Of a stretch of DNA of 64,000 nt, positions 59,321-64,000 are shown one piece after another. Location: assembly GCA_965224105.1 (NCBI GenBank), contig CBDCYH010000002.1, positions 1,116,001-1,180,000 on the forward strand, written 5' to 3'. This stretch comes from CBDCYH01 sp965224105 (GTDB lineage Bacteria; Bacteroidota; Rhodothermia; Rhodothermales; JABDKH01). The position numbers were made by a program, and so were the translations under genes. Position 1 is the stretch's first letter. Each line of letters opens with the position of its first letter. Below the pieces are notes generated by a model. That model did not search any database. It was not told the DNA's origin and saw only the letters and a list, made by a program, of their open reading frames with translations.

Positions 59321-60997
59321 ATGAAGATTGCCCTGGCACAAATAAACCCGACCGTAGGAGACCTCGAGGGCAACAGATTAAAGATATTGTCTTTTGCTGA
59401 GCGGGCAGAGGCGATGGGAGCAGAGCTGGTCGTGTTCCCAGAGCTTTGTATTACCGGCTATCCACCCCTGGACCTGCTCGACTCACCAGCGTTCATTGAG
59501 CAGACGCAACAAAGTATTGCTGCAGTCGCCAGCTCTTTGCCGCCCTCCCTTGGTGCCATCATTGGCGGTCCGGTACCGAATCCATCGAGCGTTGGCAAAC
59601 GACTGTTCAACGCCGCTCTTTTGCTGGATGGCGGAAGCGTAGTCGCACGAGTCCATAAGCAGCTCCTCCCCACGTACGATGTCTTTGACGAATACAGATA
59701 CTTCGAACCTTCCGACGCTTGCGAGCTCGTACTATGGCGTGGTATGAAACTGGGGATCCACATTTGCGAGGACATGTGGAATAACGAAGAGGATGCCGAG
59801 TACCGTTTGTATGAACGAAACCCCGTTGATCTCCTGGCAGACCAGGGTGCCGATATTTTTGTCAACATATCTGCGTCGCCGTTTAGTGTTGGCAAACATG
59901 CGCGGCGGAATGAAATTGTCGCCGAATCCTGCCAGGAACACGGGATTCCATTTGTACTGGTCAACACCGTAGGGGCGAACACGGAAATCCTGTTTGATGG
60001 CGACAGCCGCGTTCACGCCGCGGATGGTCGCAGGGTGTTATGCGCGCCTTCTTTCAAGGAAGACCTCCTGGTATGGGACAGCGAAATGTCGCTACCAGAC
60101 TGCCCGCTGAAGCACACAGACGAACAAGACATGTACGACGCGCTGTTGATGGGTATAAGGGACTACTTCTATAAAACTGGAGCCTTTTCAAAAGCGATTG
60201 TTGGATTGTCTGGTGGGATAGACTCAGCGGTAACATGTGCGCTGGCGGTCGCTGCCCTCGGTCGTGATAAGGTCGTAGGGGTAACGATGCCTTCAAAGTA
60301 TTCATCCACCGGTTCGGTAAAAGATTCTCAGGATCTGGCGGATAATCTGGGAATAGAATTCCACAATATCCCGATCGAAGGCAGTGTGGACGCGTTCGAA
60401 CAATCGCTTGCAGGTGTTTTTGATGGAACGCAAGCTGGCGTCGCCGAGGAAAACATTCAGGCCAGAACCCGCGGGGTTATCCTTATGGCCATGTCAAACA
60501 AGTTCGGATATCTCTTGCTATCAACCGGCAACAAAAGCGAGATGTCGGTTGGATATGCCACACTCTACGGTGACATGAATGGCGGGCTCGCTGTTTTGTC
60601 TGATGTCTACAAGTCCGAAGTTTATCGACTCGCCCGTTACATAAACCGCCGTGGCCCGAAAAACGTTATCCCGCTGTCGACCATTGAGAAACCGCCATCC
60701 GCGGAGTTGCGTCCGGATCAAAAAGATTCGGATTCGCTGCCGGACTACGACCTGCTCGACAAGTTGCTCCATCTCTATATCGAGGAGGTGCTGGACGTTA
60801 AGACTATTGCAAACCGACTTTCGATTACCATCGACCTTGCGAAACGGATTGTGCAGATGGTTGATCGAACCGAGTACAAGCGAAAGCAAGCACCGCCTGG
60901 TCTAAGGATTACCTCCAAAGCGTTTGGAGCGGGTAGGCGCATACCGGTTGTTATGAGGTGGACGCATGAACAGTTGCCAGATGGGGTAAAAGCGTGA
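59321..60997 (+). CDS. nadE: Glutamine-dependent NAD+ synthetase
   Basis: The 558 residues combine a nitrilase-type glutaminase (about 1-265) with the synthetase. Catalytic Glu is near FPELCITGYPP, Lys in VHKQLLPTYDVFDEYRYF, and Cys in GIHICEDMWN. The NAD synthetase domain has the ATP loop VGLSGGIDSAVTCALA, STGNKSEMSVGYATLYGDMN and KPPSAELRPDQKDSDSL. It converts nicotinate adenine dinucleotide to NAD+ using glutamine as ammonia source. The last codons overlap the GTG start of ruvA by 4 bp, so the two are co-expressed. Confidence 0.96.
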   Translation: MKIALAQINPTVGDLEGNRLKILSFAERAEAMGAELVVFPELCITGYPPLDLLDSPAFIEQTQQSIAAVASSLPPSLGAIIGGPVPNPSSVGKRLFNAALLLDGGSVVARVHKQLLPTYDVFDEYRYFEPSDACELVLWRGMKLGIHICEDMWNNEEDAEYRLYERNPVDLLADQGADIFVNISASPFSVGKHARRNEIVAESCQEHGIPFVLVNTVGANTEILFDGDSRVHAADGRRVLCAPSFKEDLLVWDSEMSLPDCPLKHTDEQDMYDALLMGIRDYFYKTGAFSKAIVGLSGGIDSAVTCALAVAALGRDKVVGVTMPSKYSSTGSVKDSQDLADNLGIEFHNIPIEGSVDAFEQSLAGVFDGTQAGVAEENIQARTRGVILMAMSNKFGYLLLSTGNKSEMSVGYATLYGDMNGGLAVLSDVYKSEVYRLARYINRRGPKNVIPLSTIEKPPSAELRPDQKDSDSLPDYDLLDKLLHLYIEEVLDVKTIANRLSITIDLAKRIVQMVDRTEYKRKQAPPGLRITSKAFGAGRRIPVVMRWTHEQLPDGVKA

Positions 60998-61584
60998 TTA
61001 CTTTTGTCCGAGGGATTCTCGTCCAGAAAAAGCCGACCTCTGTGATCGTCGATGTTCGGGATGTCGGCTATGAAGTCGTAATTCCGACCTCAACCTACGA
61101 GCGTTTGCCCGCAAAAGGCTCCGAGTTGTTTTTGCTGACGGTGCACCACGTTCGTGAAGACAATGAGGCACTATTTGGATTCGGTACGGAGGCAGAGCGC
61201 GAGATCTTCCGCACATTAGTCAGGGTGTCCGGGATCGGGCCTCGGATTGCACTGGCTGCGCTTTCGACCATGCGCCCCCAGCAGATCCGCGACTACATTG
61301 TAAATGGAGAGATCGGCATGATAGTCTCCATTCCTGGCATTGGTAAAAAGACTGCCGAGCGGATGGTGGTTGAGCTGCGCGACAAATTCGAGCACGCCAT
61401 GTTCGCATCGGGTAACGGTAGCGTATCGGCGGAATCATCCGCGCGATCGGATGCACTCGCAGCACTGGAGGCGCTGGGGCTGAGTAAGTCCGCGGCCGAG
61501 AAAAATCTCAACAAGGCGCTACGCAACAATCCATCTGTCGAGACGGCAGAGGAGATGATCCGGCTTGCATTAAGGGACGGATAG
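60994..61584 (+). CDS. ruvA: Holliday junction branch-migration protein RuvA
   Basis: The 196 residues start at a GTG that overlaps the nadE stop (GTGA). Domain I is the OB fold (ITFVRGILVQKKPTSVIVDV). Domain II has the two helix-hairpin-helix motifs (VSGIGPRIALAALS and IPGIGKKTAERMVVEL). Domain III is the C-terminal UBA-like part (DALAALEALGLSKSAAEKNL). It tetramerises on Holliday junctions and loads RuvB. ruvB is not adjacent. It ends 2 bp before the convergent terC gene. Confidence 0.96.
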   Translation: MITFVRGILVQKKPTSVIVDVRDVGYEVVIPTSTYERLPAKGSELFLLTVHHVREDNEALFGFGTEAEREIFRTLVRVSGIGPRIALAALSTMRPQQIRDYIVNGEIGMIVSIPGIGKKTAERMVVELRDKFEHAMFASGNGSVSAESSARSDALAALEALGLSKSAAEKNLNKALRNNPSVETAEEMIRLALRDG

Positions 61585-61586
61585 AA

Positions 61587-62354
61587 TCACGTCCCGTGCA
61601 CTTCACCTGATGCTACCGGCAAATTCTTTTTCAACTGTACCGGATTGTTCTTCGCCCGTACGCGCAGGTTAATTAGTTCAACAAATACCGAGAACGCCAT
61701 CGCGAAGTAGATGTAACCTCTCGGTATGTGGAACTCGAGTCCCTCTGCAACCAATGCCAGGCCGACCATCAAGAGGAACGATAGTGCCAACACTTTGATT
61801 GTTGGGTGATGTTCGATGAATCGGGATATCGCACCCGCGCTCACCATCATCACTATCACTGCAATGGTAACTGCCGTTATCATGACTCCGATCTGGTCAA
61901 CCATTCCGACAGCCGTGATTACGGAATCAAGCGAGAAGACCAGGTCCAGCAGTAGAATCTGGAAGATTACTGACCCAAACGTAACAACTTTCCCGGTTGC
62001 GTTGCCCTCGTGGTCTTCGCCCTCGAGCTTCGCATGTATCTCGTGCGTCGCCTTGAACAACAGAAAGAGTCCACCCAGGACCAGGATGAGATCTCGTCCA
62101 GAAATGTCATAATGGAATGCGGTGAAGAGCGTCGCCGTAAGTCCCATGATCCATTTCAGGGACAAGAGTAACGCAATCCGCCCAAACAAAGCCATCGCCA
62201 GGCCAATGGTTCGCGCCCTTGCTTGTTGCGAAGCCGGCAGCTTGCCCGACAAGATCGAGATGAACACGATGTTGTCAATCCCAAGAACGATTTCCAGCGC
62301 AAGAAGCGTAGATAGCGCGATCCACGCTTCCGGATCAGTAATCCACTCGAACAA
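61587..62354 (-). CDS. TerC-family integral membrane protein
   Basis: The 255 residues contain about seven helices. The TerC signatures are EIVLGIDNIVFISIL (acidic residues within the first helix), LLDLVFSLDSVITAVGMVDQ, and the final FHIPRGYIYFAMAFSVFVELINL. TerC-type proteins act in metal (manganese, calcium) export and in loading exported metalloenzymes; tellurite resistance is only a side effect. This one lacks a fused CBS/CorC domain. It is a single minus-strand gene, convergent with ruvA and about 37 bp upstream of the LVIVD protein's 3' end. Confidence 0.9.
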   Translation of the reverse strand: MFEWITDPEAWIALSTLLALEIVLGIDNIVFISILSGKLPASQQARARTIGLAMALFGRIALLLSLKWIMGLTATLFTAFHYDISGRDLILVLGGLFLLFKATHEIHAKLEGEDHEGNATGKVVTFGSVIFQILLLDLVFSLDSVITAVGMVDQIGVMITAVTIAVIVMMVSAGAISRFIEHHPTIKVLALSFLLMVGLALVAEGLEFHIPRGYIYFAMAFSVFVELINLRVRAKNNPVQLKKNLPVASGEVHGT

Positions 62355-62391
62355 AATTCCCTCGAGGTTTAGTTGGTTTTACGAAATTTGG

Positions 62392-64000
62392 CTACGGTAC
62401 GAGCGGCATGTCGACCAGTTTGGCAATCCACAATCCCGAATTAAGATCTGACGTGTAGATGTTGCCTTTGAACACCTGTGCTCCCCACGTCATCGGCCAG
62501 TTCGGAACGGTCGTTTGAGAATCCGTAGTCTTCAGCACGGAAATCTCTCTGCCCTGTCGGTATAGATCCCCTCTCAACTCACCGGCGATATCGAGCACTC
62601 GGAGTCCGCCCTGATAGTATCCGACGTACAGTTTATCATCTTCTGCCCAAACATTGTGGGCACCGGCTTCAGGCACCTCGTACCGCGCTACTTCGACTGG
62701 ATTGTCTATGTCTTGCACATCAAGTACATGGATATAGCCTTTTGCTTCGATTGGCAGTTCTGGATCCCATCCTGGTGGGAATATTTCATCACCAACGAAA
62801 ACATATTTACCATATCTCCAGGCGACGTGCGTGTTACCCGCCGGGTAATTGTAACTGCTTACAAATGTGGGCTCGGTTGGCGTCCCACCGTGTGATCCGT
62901 TCCCGGCATCCAGAATTACCAACCCGTCATCCCAGTACGACAGGTAGGCGTAACCGTCCTGGACAATTACATCGTGGAGGGACTTGTTTTCCTTATCCAA
63001 TCCCCAACGGCCAACTTCTTTCACATCGGCAGGATCAGAAATGTCGAGAATGTGGATGTCGCTTGTTCCGTTGTGCACGGCATAAACTATATCCTCGTCT
63101 CCCATAATCCAGACGTTGTGCACACCCCCGGTAACGGTCTCCTTGTATTCTGAAATAACTTCCGGGTGCGCTGGATCGGAGAGGTCGAGCATTACGATGC
63201 CGTTCTTCCTGCTGGAGGCACCTTCTCTCGTTATGATGCCGATCCTGCTATTAGGATGGATCTTTACATCGTTTATTCTGCGTGCGTCGAATTGCAGTGA
63301 GTCGGTGAGGATGGGCAATGTGGGGTCTGTGATGTCCCACACTTTCATCCAGTCATGCAGGAAGGTGCCTATGTATGCATAGTCCCGTCCATCGATTCCC
63401 TCAAACACCCACGTATCACCCGAGTGATGCGTCGCAATGGCTCCTCTGCCAACCTTTACAAGTTGCTGCGTGTGTGTTCGCTGTTCGACGGTAATCGATA
63501 TCGAAGAGGTTAGGGCAGGACCAATCAATGCCGTCACCAGATAATCCCCCGGGGCTTCCGCAACAAACACACCGTCGTCCGATTCTTCTTCGATGCTGGC
63601 ACCATTCCCATCGACCGACCAGGAAGCGGGAAGCGTAACTGATCGCTCGTCTGCAATCCCCAATACTTGCATGCGTACGACATCCCCTGTCCGAACGGTT
63701 GAGGCAGCACCGTACGTGTCAATCATATAATCTGCATACGGATTCTCTACGATATCCACGTTGAGGGTGGACGCAATCGCTCCGGATGTTGCGGTTATAG
63801 TCGCGGCGCCAACGCCGACGCCCACCAGACGCCCGGCCACGACGCGTGCAACATCGGGATCGGATGAGGCAAATCTCGCACTTGCATTAGGTATCATCAG
63901 TCCATCCTTGTCTGTCGCGTGCAAGTAGATCGGAACCCAGGTACCAACCGCGACTTTGTCTGAAGCAGCGTGGACAGTGATACTCGAGGGGGGTTGTTCG
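62392..64000 (-). CDS. LVIVD-repeat exported protein with Ig-like N-terminal module (5' end cut by window edge)
   Basis: The frame remains open past base 64000, so the N-terminus and signal are missing. An internal TTG at 63924 is not the true start, because VGTWVPIYLHATDKDG reads through it. The first 100 visible residues look like a bacterial Ig-like (Big) domain (FASSDPDVARVVAGRLVG). The rest (about residues 160-535 of the visible part) is an LVIVD/choice-of-anchor beta-propeller with repeated blades: KVWDITDPTLPIL, VMLDLSDPAHPEVI, HILDISDPADVKEV, HVLDVQDIDNPVEVARY, RVLDIAGELRG. Such propellers are exported proteins of unknown function. Its Ig-like repeats suggest a cell-surface or secreted location. 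Confidence 0.83.
   Translation of the reverse strand, partial: EQPPSSITVHAASDKVAVGTWVPIYLHATDKDGLMIPNASARFASSDPDVARVVAGRLVGVGVGAATITATSGAIASTLNVDIVENPYADYMIDTYGAASTVRTGDVVRMQVLGIADERSVTLPASWSVDGNGASIEEESDDGVFVAEAPGDYLVTALIGPALTSSISITVEQRTHTQQLVKVGRGAIATHHSGDTWVFEGIDGRDYAYIGTFLHDWMKVWDITDPTLPILTDSLQFDARRINDVKIHPNSRIGIITREGASSRKNGIVMLDLSDPAHPEVISEYKETVTGGVHNVWIMGDEDIVYAVHNGTSDIHILDISDPADVKEVGRWGLDKENKSLHDVIVQDGYAYLSYWDDGLVILDAGNGSHGGTPTEPTFVSSYNYPAGNTHVAWRYGKYVFVGDEIFPPGWDPELPIEAKGYIHVLDVQDIDNPVEVARYEVPEAGAHNVWAEDDKLYVGYYQGGLRVLDIAGELRGDLYRQGREISVLKTTDSQTTVPNWPMTWGAQVFKGNIYTSDLNSGLWIAKLVDMPLVP

Noticed and set aside
1..64000. tRNA, rRNA, CRISPR arrays, prophage or intact insertion sequences
   Set aside because: No T-loop-like tRNA signatures, repeat-spacer arrays, integrases or transposases were found on either strand by reading.

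Overview
The window is a densely coding bacterial chromosome segment with a GC content of roughly 50-55% by eye. No tRNA, rRNA, CRISPR array, phage or intact insertion sequence is visible. The gene content points to the Bacteroidota/Rhodothermota side of the tree. There is a TonB receptor with an N-terminal carboxypeptidase-like domain, many Cys-lipobox lipoproteins, a DUF4382 protein, a spondin-domain lipoprotein, BatA-type von Willebrand proteins, and few clear Shine-Dalgarno sequences. I infer a Rhodothermota-like (Salinibacter/Rhodothermus relatives) or related marine organism; nothing in the sequence proves the exact taxon. gyrB, recF and two parS-like palindromes suggest the segment lies on the origin-proximal half of the chromosome, although dnaA and dnaN are not present.

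Layout. 1-4.7 kb: the 3'-truncated gene of an exported heparinase II/III-like protein (minus), a thioredoxin-type arsenate reductase/LMW phosphatase-like protein, yaaA, an exported NTF2-like protein and a YjbR-like protein. 4.7-10.2 kb: the most distinctive locus. A sigma70-like promoter overlaps a perfect 14-bp palindrome and is followed by a structured leader of about 200 nt ending in an intrinsic terminator. Then come a single polypeptide with fatty-acyl-AMP ligase, ACP and alpha-oxoamine synthase domains, a two-domain VOC protein, and a short-chain reductase. This is the chemistry of sphingoid-base or sulfonolipid (capnine-type) headgroup condensation. 10.2-14.1 kb: a probable metal-uptake operon (His-rich exported protein, TonB receptor, two lipoproteins), followed by a decayed VOC pseudogene and a di-heme cytochrome c.

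15.4-30.2 kb is almost entirely minus-strand: pyrG, a GT2 glycosyltransferase and gyrB; a trio of pilin-like single-TM exported proteins with no pilus machinery nearby; a DUF4382 lipoprotein; a CBS protein; then a four-gene run of M28 peptidase, BatA/vWA protein, PH-like membrane protein and hflX. hflX appears to lack a normal start codon for its conserved N-terminus. 30.3-37.7 kb is one 2447-residue type I polyketide synthase with the unusual order KS-AT-ER-KR-DH-ACP-TE. 37.8-46.9 kb: uvrA, two GT4 glycosyltransferases (the first resembling SqdX/MgtA-type lipid glycosyltransferases), an RND/MMPL lipid-type exporter, a MaoC hydratase and a methyltransferase.

47-64 kb: a spondin-domain lipoprotein, an exported PHP phosphodiesterase, an M48 lipoprotein protease, recF, murQ, the parS pair, mfd, an amphipathic-repeat/NTF2 fusion, two small membrane proteins, a pyridine-nucleotide disulfide oxidoreductase, nadE, ruvA, terC and a truncated LVIVD-repeat protein.

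Taken together, the window mixes housekeeping replication, repair and nucleotide genes with an unusually high load of lipid-assembly functions (FAAL-ACP-AOS, PKS, SqdX-like GT, RND exporter). The joint use of these lipid genes is an inference from proximity only.
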